From NCBI RefSeq assembly GCF_001652275.1, contig NZ_LVZK01000001.1, positions 744,001-808,000 on the forward strand: 64,000 nt of DNA. Direction: 5' to 3'. The position numbers and the translations under genes were made by a program. Within the stretch, counting starts at the first letter, position 1. Each line of letters starts with the position of its first letter. A model generated the notes under the pieces. That model was not told the DNA's origin and made no database searches. It worked only from the letters and a program-made list of their open reading frames with translations. Below are positions 1-8,269 of the stretch, one piece after another. The DNA is from Peptidiphaga gingivicola (GTDB lineage: Bacteria; Actinomycetota; Actinomycetes; Actinomycetales; Actinomycetaceae).

Positions 1-247
1 CGCGCCTGCCCGGCGTGATGACCTCGGCCAGGACTCGCTCGGGGTTGATGCCGATTCCGACAGACTGCGTGTAGAGCTGGACCTTCGAGTCGAAATAGTA
101 GTGGACGAGGGCCGGATCGACGTTCGCCGTCCGCGCGACGGCGCGCAGCGACGCCGCCCGGAAGCCCCGTTCGTCGAAGACCTTCCGGGCGGCGTCGAGG
201 ATCTGCTCCCGCGTTGCGGGGGAGCCCCTGCGGCGTCCGCGAGTCAC
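1..247 (-). CDS. TetR-family transcriptional regulator (N-terminal part, runs off left edge)
   Basis: Reading leftward from a GTG at 245-247, the frame stays open to the window edge, giving 82 residues. They form a typical TetR DNA-binding domain: a helix around TREQILDAARKVFDERGF, then the recognition-helix region ASLRAVARTANVDPALVHYYF and DSKVQLY. The GTG overlaps the TGA of the upstream ABC permease (GTGA), so the gene is the third of an ATPase-permease-regulator operon and probably controls that exporter (inference). The C-terminal ligand-binding domain lies outside the window, so no ligand can be proposed. The start rests on the overlap and fits the domain boundary. Confidence 0.85.
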   Translation of the reverse strand, partial: MTRGRRRGSPATREQILDAARKVFDERGFRAASLRAVARTANVDPALVHYYFDSKVQLYTQSVGIGINPERVLAEVITPGRR

Positions 248-969
248 TCCGTCCTCCGCCTCAGGGTGAGCGAAGCCAAGCTGAGCGCGGCGGCTGCGAA
301 TGCCGCGACGATGGCCAGACTGGTCCAGTAATGGCTCGTCAGATCGGGGAACTCCGCCACCTCTTGCAACGCCTCGACCGCCCAGGTGAGCGGCATTGCG
401 TTCGACAGGCCCTCTAGCCACCCGGCCATGTCTTCGCGAGGCCCGAGGAGCCCGCACAGAAGCACCTGCGGCACCACGACGATCGGCATGAACTGGACGG
501 CCTGGAACTCGCTGCGGGAAACCGCCGACGCGAGCAGCCCGAGGGCGATTCCCAGCATCGCCGTCGTCAGGGAGACGAGCAGCATCCACGCGATGCCGCC
601 CTTCAGCTGCATGTCTAGCCCCCAGTAGCAGACGGCCGTCAGCAGCGAGGACTGCCCGACGGCCAGCACGCCGTAGGCCAAGGCGTACCCTCCGATGACG
701 TCCATTTTGCGGATCGGGGCCGCCATGAGGCGTTCAAGGGTTCCGCCGGAGCGCTCGCGCACCGTGGCCACGGCTGTGAGCAGGAACATGAGGAGCAGGG
801 GGAACATTGCGAGCAACGTCATCTCGACTTGCGAGGAGATCGGCTCTTCGCCGTCGAAAATCTGATGGACCAGCCACGCCAGAATCGACGGGACGAAGGT
901 GACGAGGGCGAGAGTGCGCGGGTCGTGGCGCAGCTGGCGCGCGACGCGCGCGGCGATTGCGAGAGTCAT
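244..969 (-). CDS. ABC-2 type transporter permease
   Basis: A 241-residue integral membrane protein with about six hydrophobic segments, the usual size for a half-transporter ABC-2 (DrrB/YadH-like) permease. The loop TVRERSGGTLERLMAAPI after the second segment is the family's typical coupling region. Its ATG overlaps the stop of the ATPase gene (ATGA at 966-969), and its own stop overlaps the TetR start, so the three genes are translationally coupled. It probably forms a drug- or lipid-exporting ABC complex with the ATPase. The substrate cannot be inferred from the sequence. Confidence 0.88.
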   Translation of the reverse strand: MTLAIAARVARQLRHDPRTLALVTFVPSILAWLVHQIFDGEEPISSQVEMTLLAMFPLLLMFLLTAVATVRERSGGTLERLMAAPIRKMDVIGGYALAYGVLAVGQSSLLTAVCYWGLDMQLKGGIAWMLLVSLTTAMLGIALGLLASAVSRSEFQAVQFMPIVVVPQVLLCGLLGPREDMAGWLEGLSNAMPLTWAVEALQEVAEFPDLTSHYWTSLAIVAAFAAAALSLASLTLRRRTE

Positions 970-1679
970 TCTGCCTGCTCCTTCGCTAGGGCGAGGAAGG
1001 CGGCGTCCATGGACGACGTCGCCGTCTCCTCAAGGATGTCGTCGGCCGTCCCCGTCGCCAGGATGCTGCCTTCGCGGATGAAGACGAGGCTGTCGCAGCG
1101 CTGGGCCTCGTCCATGACGTGCGAGGAGACGAGCACCGTTGTGCCGGCGGCCGCGCGCTTGCGGATGAGATCCCAGATTTCCTCGCGAAGCACAGGGTCG
1201 AGGCCCACTGTGGGTTCGTCGAGAAGCAGCACCGGCGGGTCGCCGACCATCGTGCACGCGAGGGACAGCCGGGAGGCTTGGCCGCCGGAGATGTCGGCGG
1301 CGAGGGCGTGTGCGCGGTCCGTCAGCCGAAGCTGCGAAATCATCTCGTCGGCCGCCGACGCCGGAGCCCGTGCTATTCGCGCCCAATGGGCGACGTTCTC
1401 GTGCACAGTGAGGTCTTTGTATGCGGCCGAGGCCTGGGTCATGTAGCCGAGCGAGGCGCGGGCGGCGAAGCTTCCCGCGGGCCTGCCGAGAACCGTGACC
1501 GTTCCCGACTCGACTTTCTGCACGCCCGCTATTGACCGAATGAGCGTGGATTTTCCTGAACCCGACGGTCCCAACAGCCCGGTGATCGAGCCTTTCTCAA
1601 GGGAAATGCTCACTCCCTTGAGAACGCGCCGCGAGCCTCGCGTCACTTTGAGATCGTCGATGACGATTGCTTCGTTCAT
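966..1679 (-). CDS. ABC transporter ATP-binding protein
   Basis: A 237-residue nucleotide-binding subunit with a complete set of motifs: Walker A GPSGSGKST, a Q-loop around YMTQAS, the signature ISGGQASRLSLA (a variant of LSGGQ), Walker B VLLLDEPTVGLDP and a switch His in LVSSHVMDE. It is the first gene of the ATPase-permease-TetR operon and its stop overlaps the permease start. It should energise export by the downstream permease. The organisation resembles DrrA/DrrB-type exporters, but the substrate is unknown. Confidence 0.92.
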   Translation of the reverse strand: MNEAIVIDDLKVTRGSRRVLKGVSISLEKGSITGLLGPSGSGKSTLIRSIAGVQKVESGTVTVLGRPAGSFAARASLGYMTQASAAYKDLTVHENVAHWARIARAPASAADEMISQLRLTDRAHALAADISGGQASRLSLACTMVGDPPVLLLDEPTVGLDPVLREEIWDLIRKRAAAGTTVLVSSHVMDEAQRCDSLVFIREGSILATGTADDILEETATSSMDAAFLALAKEQAE

Positions 1680-2282
1680 GGTTTCAGGCTAATGAAACGC
1701 CATGCCCCGCCTCAATAGACGATGAATTAATTTGAGGCGTTGCAGGGGTAGTTGTTTTTGGCTGAAACAGGCGTATTAGGTCTGTGTGGACGACGACGTC
1801 GAAACAGAATATCTTCTAGATGATGAAATATGGCGCTCCTGGGTGGGTGTCTCTCCTGGGTGGGTGTCTCTCCTGGGTGGGTGTCTCTCTGGGTGGATGT
1901 CGCTCCTGGGCGGATGTCGCTGTCGGCCGGGAGGAGGGGGCGACGTCGGCAGACGCTTTCAGGCGCGGTCCGCGTTTCGGCAGGCGTTCGTGTCGGTCTG
2001 CTCGCGGGACGGCTCTGCGTGCGCGGGGCGCCGTTTCGCCTGAAGATGATCCAGGTCTATTCGGAGGGGACGGCTCTGCGGGGTGCCGACGGCGTGGAGA
2101 GGCCCGAAAGGCGGGTACGACGTCGGCGGCGTGCAGCGAATATGCGGCGTGACGGCTTGACGCGCGCTTCGGTCGCGCGGAACCAGGCATTGGCTCCGTA
2201 ATCGACGTGCAATCCGGCGATGTGTCCCGGCCTACAGGTTGCCGAGTGGCGCTGTGGGGGTTATGCCGCTACGATAGTCGGC
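1680..2282. other. Intergenic stretch of about 600 bp
   Basis: This lies upstream of the leftward ABC operon and ends at tRNA-Ser. Short open frames exist on both strands, but none has a recognisable product or a convincing ribosome-binding site, so I call no gene. The only structure I see is the tandem repeat at 1837-1920. The leftward promoter of the ABC operon must lie in the first part (1680-1800), which is relatively AT-rich. Confidence 0.6.
1837..1920. repeat. Five-copy 17-bp minisatellite
   Basis: The unit TCCTGGGTGGGTGTCTC occurs three times perfectly (1837-1853, 1854-1870, 1871-1887), followed by a 16-bp degenerate copy (1888-1903) and a 17-bp variant ending GGATGTCGC (1904-1920). 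It is G-rich on the plus strand and lies in non-coding DNA. The identity of the first three copies suggests recent expansion. Confidence 0.9.
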
Positions 2283-2371
2283 GGTAGCGTGTCCGAGCGG
2301 CCGAAGGTGCAGCACTCGAAATGCTGTGTGGTTAATAGCCACCGCGGGTTCAAATCCCGCCGCTACCGCCA
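2283..2371 (+). tRNA. tRNA-Ser (anticodon CGA)
   Basis: The acceptor strands GGTAGCG (2283-2289) and CGCTACC (2361-2367) pair. The anticodon stem-loop is CAGCA-CTCGAAA-TGCTG with anticodon CGA, reading UCG serine codons. A long variable arm typical of tRNA-Ser precedes the T arm, whose stems GCGGG and CCCGC flank TTCAAAT. The discriminator is G2368 and CCA is encoded (2369-2371). A strong terminator follows at once. Confidence 0.96.
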
Positions 2372-2383
2372 CAATCGTCTTAC

Positions 2384-2423
2384 ACGAACCCTGGTCATGG
2401 AGTGACCAGGGTTCGTTTGTTGT
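2384..2423 (+). terminator. Rho-independent terminator after tRNA-Ser
   Basis: A perfect 13-bp stem, CGAACCCTGGTCA (2385-2397) with TGACCAGGGTTCG (2403-2415), has a 5-nt loop and is followed by the T-rich TTTGTTGT. It ends the tRNA-Ser transcript and insulates the genes downstream. Confidence 0.9.
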
Positions 2424-2797
2424 GGGGACAATTGGGACGGCGGGAACGCGAGGGGCTGAACATCTGCCTTTGACGCAGCTTGCTGCCTATGGCGGATCCA
2501 AGTGTCTTGCGAACTTTCGCTCTCTTCGAGGCCGAATGCCGATGTTCCGAAGCGGTCCCCTTTTCGAGAAGTCGGAAATGTAACGCAAATCCAAACGTAA
2601 GGGAAAATAGCTAAAGCAGCTCTTTAACTGCAAACAAATATTTTCTACACGCCATTGAAAACTACTATGCGGTTAGCAAGTGTGAAAGGCCACGTTCCCC
2701 CTTTGCGTCTATCCAATCCAATGTAAAGGCATACAATAGAAGGCATACAATAAAAATGCAGCCGAACCAAATATTCTACCCCAGGGAAGTGATTTCA
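2424..2797. other. Intergenic, AT-rich upstream region of the T7SS-like cluster
   Basis: About 370 bp without a supported gene. From about 2580 the composition becomes clearly more AT-rich than the surroundings. Just before the next gene a 12-bp direct repeat, AAGGCATACAAT, occurs twice (2726-2737 and 2740-2751). Each copy contains TACAAT, a plausible -10 element. This is the likely promoter region for 2798-4770 (inference). Confidence 0.5.
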
Positions 2798-3874
2798 GTG
2801 GCTGATGTTAAAGTTGACTTGGATTCTCTAGGCTATCTTTCGGGAAGCTATCGCGGGCTTTCCGATACAGTGTCGAGTGCGCAAACCTACCAGAGTACCC
2901 ACATCAACCTCAATGCCAGTGGGAAGGTTTCGGGCGTGTCCACTGCGGTCTTGGATCAAGCGAAAAAGGTCGAGGACGCTCTAACCACGTGGCTAAGCGA
3001 CACTGAGAAGGCAACGTCCGGATCCGCGGACTGCGTGGACGACTGTGTCCGCAGTTATCAAGAAAACGAGCGTGTTTCGGCCGAGCTTTTCGATGGACAC
3101 TACACGCCAGCCGACGTTGCATCGGCTCGGTCCGGGGCCTCGTCGACGGCTTCGGGCAAGCTGACTACGCCGGCGGCCCAAAAGACTTTCGCGACGGTGT
3201 TCAACGCTATAGGCATGGTCGGAAATTCAATTTCCCCTTCGTATTGGTTAGGCACGGCGGCCGACGCCGTTCTGGACCTCATTCTGGGTCAGGGCGAGCA
3301 CGATCCTTTTGCCGCCATAGGCAACACGATCGCGGGAGATTGGGAGCCGTTCTCGGTGGCATCGGACGCCTTGTCAAAGATGTCGGATTACTTCAAGGAG
3401 CTTGGCACTGAGACCAAGAACTACTGGAACAACGTGGATCCCGATTGGGATGGAGGCGCCTCTGACGCGGCTAGTGACGCTTTGGGGAAGATGGGAACAT
3501 CTTTCGATGACGCCTCGGAACGTTTAACTAAGTTTTCCAGTTCGTATAACGCTGTCGCGGTTGGCGTTTACGACACCGCTGACACTTTGGCGGGACTTCT
3601 GCGAACTCTCGCGGATTGGGGGATCGCCGCCGTCGCCTCCGCCGCTGCAGGAACGGCGACGTTCGAAACGGTAGTTGGCCCCATCGTTGGGTACGTGGCG
3701 GCGGGCGCTGCGGTGCTCAAAGTGCTCAGCACGGTACGAGAAATTTTCGATGTGCTCGGGAAAGTCTGGGACTTTGTCACGCTATTTACAGGCCAGTGCT
3801 CCCTGTGGCTTGGTCTGGTCCATGGATCGGGCGACCCTTTGACCATCTACAAACCCAGTTTCTCAGAGCAGTAG
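2798..3874 (+). CDS. T7SS-associated (WXG/PPE-like) protein with hydrophobic C-terminal region
   Basis: About 358 residues from the GTG at 2798, chosen because AGGGAAG (2783-2789) sits 8 nt upstream. An in-frame ATG at 2756 would add 14 residues without a visible RBS. The N-terminal half is helical and polar, without a signal peptide. The middle has WXG-like features (NNVDPDWDGGASDAA, then ALGKMGTSFDDASERLTKF). A hydrophobic stretch (WGIAAVASAAAG to GYVAAGAAVLKVL) follows. This arrangement resembles ESX/T7SS-secreted scaffold proteins, but I do not recognise a specific family. It is followed closely by two further genes. Confidence 0.6.
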   Translation: MADVKVDLDSLGYLSGSYRGLSDTVSSAQTYQSTHINLNASGKVSGVSTAVLDQAKKVEDALTTWLSDTEKATSGSADCVDDCVRSYQENERVSAELFDGHYTPADVASARSGASSTASGKLTTPAAQKTFATVFNAIGMVGNSISPSYWLGTAADAVLDLILGQGEHDPFAAIGNTIAGDWEPFSVASDALSKMSDYFKELGTETKNYWNNVDPDWDGGASDAASDALGKMGTSFDDASERLTKFSSSYNAVAVGVYDTADTLAGLLRTLADWGIAAVASAAAGTATFETVVGPIVGYVAAGAAVLKVLSTVREIFDVLGKVWDFVTLFTGQCSLWLGLVHGSGDPLTIYKPSFSEQ

Positions 3875-3886
3875 GATGATGTTGCG

Positions 3887-4183
3887 ATGACAAATCAAGA
3901 CAATCCCAAACCCGTCCTACCGTCGATCCCGGCAGGATCGCCTATGGACGACGCGCTTCGCGGTTCGCTCAGGAAGATGAAGAATGACGCTGATCCGCAG
4001 ATCAGAAGGCTCATCGACGACATTCTTGCCGGTAAGCGAACAATGCGCGACCTGGCGGCAACGGAGTGGTTTGGAAGGCGAGTCCGCGAGGCTCGTCCGA
4101 ATCTCGAGGCGATTCGAAAAGAAGTCGAGAAACTTGAGAAGGAACCGGGCGCGGCCGACAGGATTACGGAAAAGCCCGAATGA
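3887..4183 (+). CDS. Small charged protein of unknown function
   Basis: 98 residues, starting 12 nt after the previous gene and overlapping the next by ATGA, so it is part of a three-gene operon. It has no signal or membrane segment. The centre (PQIRRLIDDILAGKRTMRDL) and the end (EAIRKEVEKLEKEP) are predicted helices, possibly coiled coil. I recognise no family. Its position between a T7SS-like protein and a membrane protein suggests an accessory or chaperone role (weak inference). Confidence 0.65.
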   Translation: MTNQDNPKPVLPSIPAGSPMDDALRGSLRKMKNDADPQIRRLIDDILAGKRTMRDLAATEWFGRRVREARPNLEAIRKEVEKLEKEPGAADRITEKPE

Positions 4184-4770
4184 AGGCTGAGAGCGGCGCA
4201 AGGGACGCGAGGCCTCAGGACGACGACGGCCGTGAGAGCCGCGGGGCATCCGAAACCGAGGACCCGGGAGCCGTTCCGTCATCCGGAAGAACCGGCCGTT
4301 CTCGCTTGGCCTTGTCCGTTGTCGCCGTCATAGTCGGCATTCCCGGATTCGTGGCGGCTGGTGCCGGATTCCCCAATGTCAAGACCGTTGCCTTCGGGGC
4401 GACGTCGCTCATCATCGCTTCCGTCATAGGGTGCTTTGCCCTGGTGTGGAAGGCTAATCGACGCGACGCCATCATGTCGGCAATGCTGTTGGCAGGAGCC
4501 CTCGGTCTCGCTTTCACCGCCGTTTACGCCCTCATTCACTATCGGGAGATACACGAGATCTCGATTCGCGGCGATTCGAGTCCCAGTGCCCGCAAGCAGG
4601 CTCTTGCCCTCATATGCGGCCCCGTCATGGTCGGCCTGTGGTTCCTTCTTCTCGGCTTGGGAGCTATGCGAAAGGCGCGAAAAAAGGGCGGCGGAGACAA
4701 AAGAGAGCCTGAGGCGAGAGAGCGCCAGAAGCAAGAACAGGGGACTGAGGAGAACCGCCGACAAAGCTAG
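4180..4770 (+). CDS. Membrane protein of unknown function, four predicted TM segments
   Basis: 196 residues. A charged cytosolic N-terminus of about 43 residues is followed by hydrophobic segments near 44-65, 70-90, 98-118 and 145-165, then a highly charged Lys/Arg/Glu-rich tail (RKARKKGGGDKREPEARER). It starts within the stop of the 98-residue gene (ATGA), so it is translationally coupled. The family is unknown. Confidence 0.65.
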   Translation: MKAESGARDARPQDDDGRESRGASETEDPGAVPSSGRTGRSRLALSVVAVIVGIPGFVAAGAGFPNVKTVAFGATSLIIASVIGCFALVWKANRRDAIMSAMLLAGALGLAFTAVYALIHYREIHEISIRGDSSPSARKQALALICGPVMVGLWFLLLGLGAMRKARKKGGGDKREPEARERQKQEQGTEENRRQS

Positions 4771-4884
4771 GACCGTTTGGGCGGCAAACACCTGGCCTGG
4801 GCGCCGCTTTCCTCGGCCCGGCCTAGGCCCGAGGAACTCAGCTTCCCCCGGCGCGCGGTCGTCCCGTTATGCGCCTTCGTCCCG

Positions 4885-7353
4885 TTATGCGTCTTCGTGC
4901 CTTTGCGTGCTTTCTTGCCGTTGCGCGCGTTCTTGCCTCAGCGCCTCGCGTTCGATCCTGCGCTGCGCGGCCGCGGCATCGCGCTCGGCCTTCGGCATCC
5001 AGTAGGCAGGATGGCCGGGCGTGAACCACCACAGGAGCTCGATCGCGACGGCACCGCATCCGCCGACAGCCGCAGCAAGGGCCATGACCCCGAGATTCGA
5101 CGAGTCGAGCATGAAGGTTTTCTGGAGGGCGGAAACGCTGAAAATGAGGCCATATCCAACGAGCGGCAAGACGATCAGGGCGATCTTCCACCACTCGTAG
5201 GGGCGCGCGACGATCGCCAGCACCCACGTCGAAGAGACGATCAGGGCCAAAAGCGCCGCCGTGGAGGCCTGAGCCTGCGTCGCCGAACGCAATGCGATCG
5301 TGTACGTGATAAAGGAAGGGATTGCGACCAGCGCGCCGGCGGGGAAGCCGAAGCCGAGCACTCGCCGCACAAAGCCTGGCCGAGCGCGCTCGTTGTTGGG
5401 CGGCAGGGACAGGATGAAGGCGGGGACGCCGATGGTGAACCAACCCGTGATAGTGACGTGGATCGGTTGGAAGGGGGCTTTGACGGCGAAGATCACCGTC
5501 AGCATGGCGATGATGGCCGAATAAACCGTCTTCGTCAGAAAGAGATTCGCCACGCGCTCGATGTTGCCGAGCACGCGCCGGCCCTCCCGGACGACGTAGG
5601 GGAGCGTCGCAAACTTGTCGTCGAGCAGAACGATCTTCGCGACCGAACGGGTTGCAGCGGTGCCCGATCCCATCGCCACCCCGAGGTCGGCGTCCTTAAG
5701 GGCGAGGACGTCGTTGACGCCGTCGCCCGTCATCGCCACTGTGTGTCCGGCGCTCTGAAGCGCTGAAACCATCGCACGCTTCTGCTGGGGCGTCACCCGT
5801 CCAAACACCTGGTGTTCGTTGACGACTTTGTTGAAATCGGCCTCGAGGATCGTCCGCGCGTCGACGGGCTGGCCGGAGTCCATGCCGAGAGAACGGGTGA
5901 CTGCGCCCACCGAGTCGGCGTTGTCTCCGGAGATGACCTTCACCTGAACGCCCTGGCTGTGGAAAAACTCCAAGGTGTCGGCGGCGTCCGGGCGGACTTT
6001 CTGCTCGAGGACGACGAGGGCCAAGGGATCGACCTCTCCGGGGGCGTCGTGGGCCGTCACGTTCGTCTGCGCATAACCCAAAAGCAACACCCGCAGGCCG
6101 GTCGAGGCAATCTCCTGGGCGCGGGCGACGTCGGGGGCGAGAATGTCCGGCGCCCCCAGCACGACGTTGCGGGCTGCAGAGCCCTCGCCCGCGGCAAAAC
6201 TGATCCCCGACCATTTCTTCGCGCTTGTGAACGGCTGGCGCTCGGAAACCTCCCAGGCGGCTTGGGGGCGGCCGACGCCCTCGATGATCGCCGTCATGGA
6301 GGAGTTGGGCGAGTCGTCCGCCGCACCGAGCTGTCGAAGGGCCTCCAAAGCCTCGTCTTGCGAATGCGAGCCGATCGTCTCGACCCTGCCGAACGACATG
6401 GCGTTCTCCGTCAGGGTGCCGGTTTTGTCCGCGCACACGACGTCGACCCTCGCCAGGCCTTCGATGGCCGGAAGCTCGTTGACCAGGCATTTGCGCATGC
6501 CCAGCCGCACGACGCCGAGGGCGAAGGCCACCGACGTCGTGAGAATGAGGCCCTCGGGAATCATGGGGACGAGAGCGCCGGTGACCTTGATGACGACCTG
6601 GCGCCAATCGTTCTGCTCGATGCGCGTTTGGCTGATGACGGTCAGAATCCCCAGAGGGACAAGGACCCACGTGATCGCCTTGAGGATCTTGTCGATGCCC
6701 GACTGCAGCTCGGAGTGCACGAGGGAAAACTTGGCCGCCTCGGCTGTGAGCTTGGCCGCGTAGGAGTCGGCGCCGACCTTCGTCGCGCGGTAGGCGCCGG
6801 TTCCCGACGCCACGAAAGAACCGGACATGATTTCGTCGCCCGGCTTCTTGGCGATGGGGTCGGATTCTCCGGTCAGCAGCGATTCGTCGACCTCCAGATA
6901 GGCTGATTCGACCACGGCGCCGTCGACCACGATCTGCTCGCCCGGGCCCACGACGACGACGTCGTCCTCCACGACCTCGTCGCGCTCAATCTGGGTCTCT
7001 TTCCCGTTTCGACGGACCGTGGGGTGGGCCTCGCCGACGACGGCGAGCGAATCGAGGGTGTGCTTGGCCCGCAGCTCCTGGACGATGCCGACGGCGGAGT
7101 TGGCGATGATGAGGAGGCCGAACGCGCCGTTCACCCACGAGCCGGTGGTCATGACCAGCACGAAGAGCACTCCCAGCAGGGCGTTGACGCGCGTGAAGAC
7201 GTTGGCGCGGACGATGTCGAGGGCGGAGCGGCCCGACCGAGGGGGAAGCGTGTTGACCTTGCCCTGTTGGATGCGTTGGGCGACTTCGCTGCCGGTGAGG
7301 CCTTGCACCCTTGGGGGCTCCTTCACATCGGTGAGGCTCTGTGCACTAGTCAT
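4885..7353 (-). CDS. ctpE: P-type (E1-E2) cation-transporting ATPase, CtpE-like
   Basis: 822 residues from the ATG at 7351-7353. Longer in-frame starts give an Arg-rich N-terminus that does not look real. It has the actuator motif LLTGESDP, the membrane motif MIPEGLILTTS in place of the usual PEGL context, the phosphorylation site ADKTGTLTENAMSF, and the hinge TGDGVNDVLALKDADLGVAMGSG. The second half carries several C-terminal TM helices and the protein ends in a charged Arg/Glu-rich tail. The size and the IPEGL context match mycobacterial CtpE, which is linked to Ca2+ uptake and envelope integrity. The ion is therefore inferred. It is a single-gene unit on the minus strand. Confidence 0.9.
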   Translation of the reverse strand: MTSAQSLTDVKEPPRVQGLTGSEVAQRIQQGKVNTLPPRSGRSALDIVRANVFTRVNALLGVLFVLVMTTGSWVNGAFGLLIIANSAVGIVQELRAKHTLDSLAVVGEAHPTVRRNGKETQIERDEVVEDDVVVVGPGEQIVVDGAVVESAYLEVDESLLTGESDPIAKKPGDEIMSGSFVASGTGAYRATKVGADSYAAKLTAEAAKFSLVHSELQSGIDKILKAITWVLVPLGILTVISQTRIEQNDWRQVVIKVTGALVPMIPEGLILTTSVAFALGVVRLGMRKCLVNELPAIEGLARVDVVCADKTGTLTENAMSFGRVETIGSHSQDEALEALRQLGAADDSPNSSMTAIIEGVGRPQAAWEVSERQPFTSAKKWSGISFAAGEGSAARNVVLGAPDILAPDVARAQEIASTGLRVLLLGYAQTNVTAHDAPGEVDPLALVVLEQKVRPDAADTLEFFHSQGVQVKVISGDNADSVGAVTRSLGMDSGQPVDARTILEADFNKVVNEHQVFGRVTPQQKRAMVSALQSAGHTVAMTGDGVNDVLALKDADLGVAMGSGTAATRSVAKIVLLDDKFATLPYVVREGRRVLGNIERVANLFLTKTVYSAIIAMLTVIFAVKAPFQPIHVTITGWFTIGVPAFILSLPPNNERARPGFVRRVLGFGFPAGALVAIPSFITYTIALRSATQAQASTAALLALIVSSTWVLAIVARPYEWWKIALIVLPLVGYGLIFSVSALQKTFMLDSSNLGVMALAAAVGGCGAVAIELLWWFTPGHPAYWMPKAERDAAAAQRRIEREALRQERAQRQESTQRHEDA

Positions 7354-7516
7354 GGCGACAAGCCTACCAATGCGGGCCGACGGTTTATCTCCCGGGCGGA
7401 TGCAGGCGGGGCGACGTCCCCTCGTTTGCCGGGGCCGAGCGCTCCGAAATGCCCGCCGTGCACGGCCCGGCGGCGAGCCGAAAGTCCGCCTGCGAGTCCG
7501 GCTCCCGGCCTGGCGG

Positions 7517-8269
7517 CTATCTGCGAGCGGTGTCCGTGCGCATGCGGCGAACCGAGACAATCCCGAATATGACGGTCCATGCGGCCACGCCCGCGGCCCA
7601 CGTCCATTCGAACGTGCCCTGCAGCAGCGGCCACCGGGCGATCATAGTTATCCCGTACAGCGGCGTGAAGGGCGCGACGTCGCGGAAGAAAGACGGCATG
7701 GAGTCCAGGGGGATGAAGTTGTCTCCAAAGAAGGCCAAGATGGCGAAGCCTCCCAGGATCACCCCGTATGCGCCGTCGCTGCGCAGAAGGTAGCCGACCA
7801 TGATGCCCATCGCGGCCGTCGAAAGCGACCCAAGCAAGGTCAGGATTGGGGAGAGCGCCCACATCCTCGTCGGGCCCTCCGCGGTGGTCGCGCACCCGAC
7901 GGCCAAAACGGCCAGGATGCTGAGAAGCGCCGAGGTTATGGACAAAAGGAGCTTGTTGACGAAGTTCGTGACGGGCTCGACGGGCGTCAGGGCGAGCTGG
8001 CGCGTCCAGCCCTGGGCGCGCTCGACTCCCACCTGCGCGCCGATCGTCGCCGAGGCCATTCCGGCGCCGTAGACGCACATGCCGATCATGGCCTTGGCCG
8101 CATAGTTGCCGTCGCCGGCGGGATTGTCCGAATACTCCTGGAAGGCGCCGAACATGAAAAAGAGCATGATCGGCAGGAACATCGTGAAGACGAGGATCGG
8201 AAGGTAGAAGACGGTGGTGCTCAGCTGCCGCCTGTAAAGAGACCAAAGGGCTTTGAGTTGCATGTTCAT
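7517..8269 (-). CDS. ABC-2 type transporter permease (copy 1 of a paralogous pair)
   Basis: A 250-residue membrane protein with about six TM segments. Its ATG overlaps the stop of the ATPase gene (8266-8269). The stretch ERAQGWTRQLALTP followed by NFVNKLLLSITSALLS is closely matched in the second permease (11770-12609, ERASGWSRQLALTP, LVNKILLALASALLS), so the two exporters are duplicates. It lies directly downstream of its ATPase, and a response regulator gene follows further upstream on the same strand. It is probably an antimicrobial-peptide or lipid exporter controlled by the adjacent two-component system (inference). Confidence 0.88.
   Translation of the reverse strand: MNMQLKALWSLYRRQLSTTVFYLPILVFTMFLPIMLFFMFGAFQEYSDNPAGDGNYAAKAMIGMCVYGAGMASATIGAQVGVERAQGWTRQLALTPVEPVTNFVNKLLLSITSALLSILAVLAVGCATTAEGPTRMWALSPILTLLGSLSTAAMGIMVGYLLRSDGAYGVILGGFAILAFFGDNFIPLDSMPSFFRDVAPFTPLYGITMIARWPLLQGTFEWTWAAGVAAWTVIFGIVSVRRMRTDTARR

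Noticed and set aside
2283-4884. A mobile island integrated at tRNA-Ser
   Set aside because: No integrase or excisionase gene, and no direct repeat of the tRNA 3' end was found downstream in the window. Only the position and AT-rich flank suggest it.
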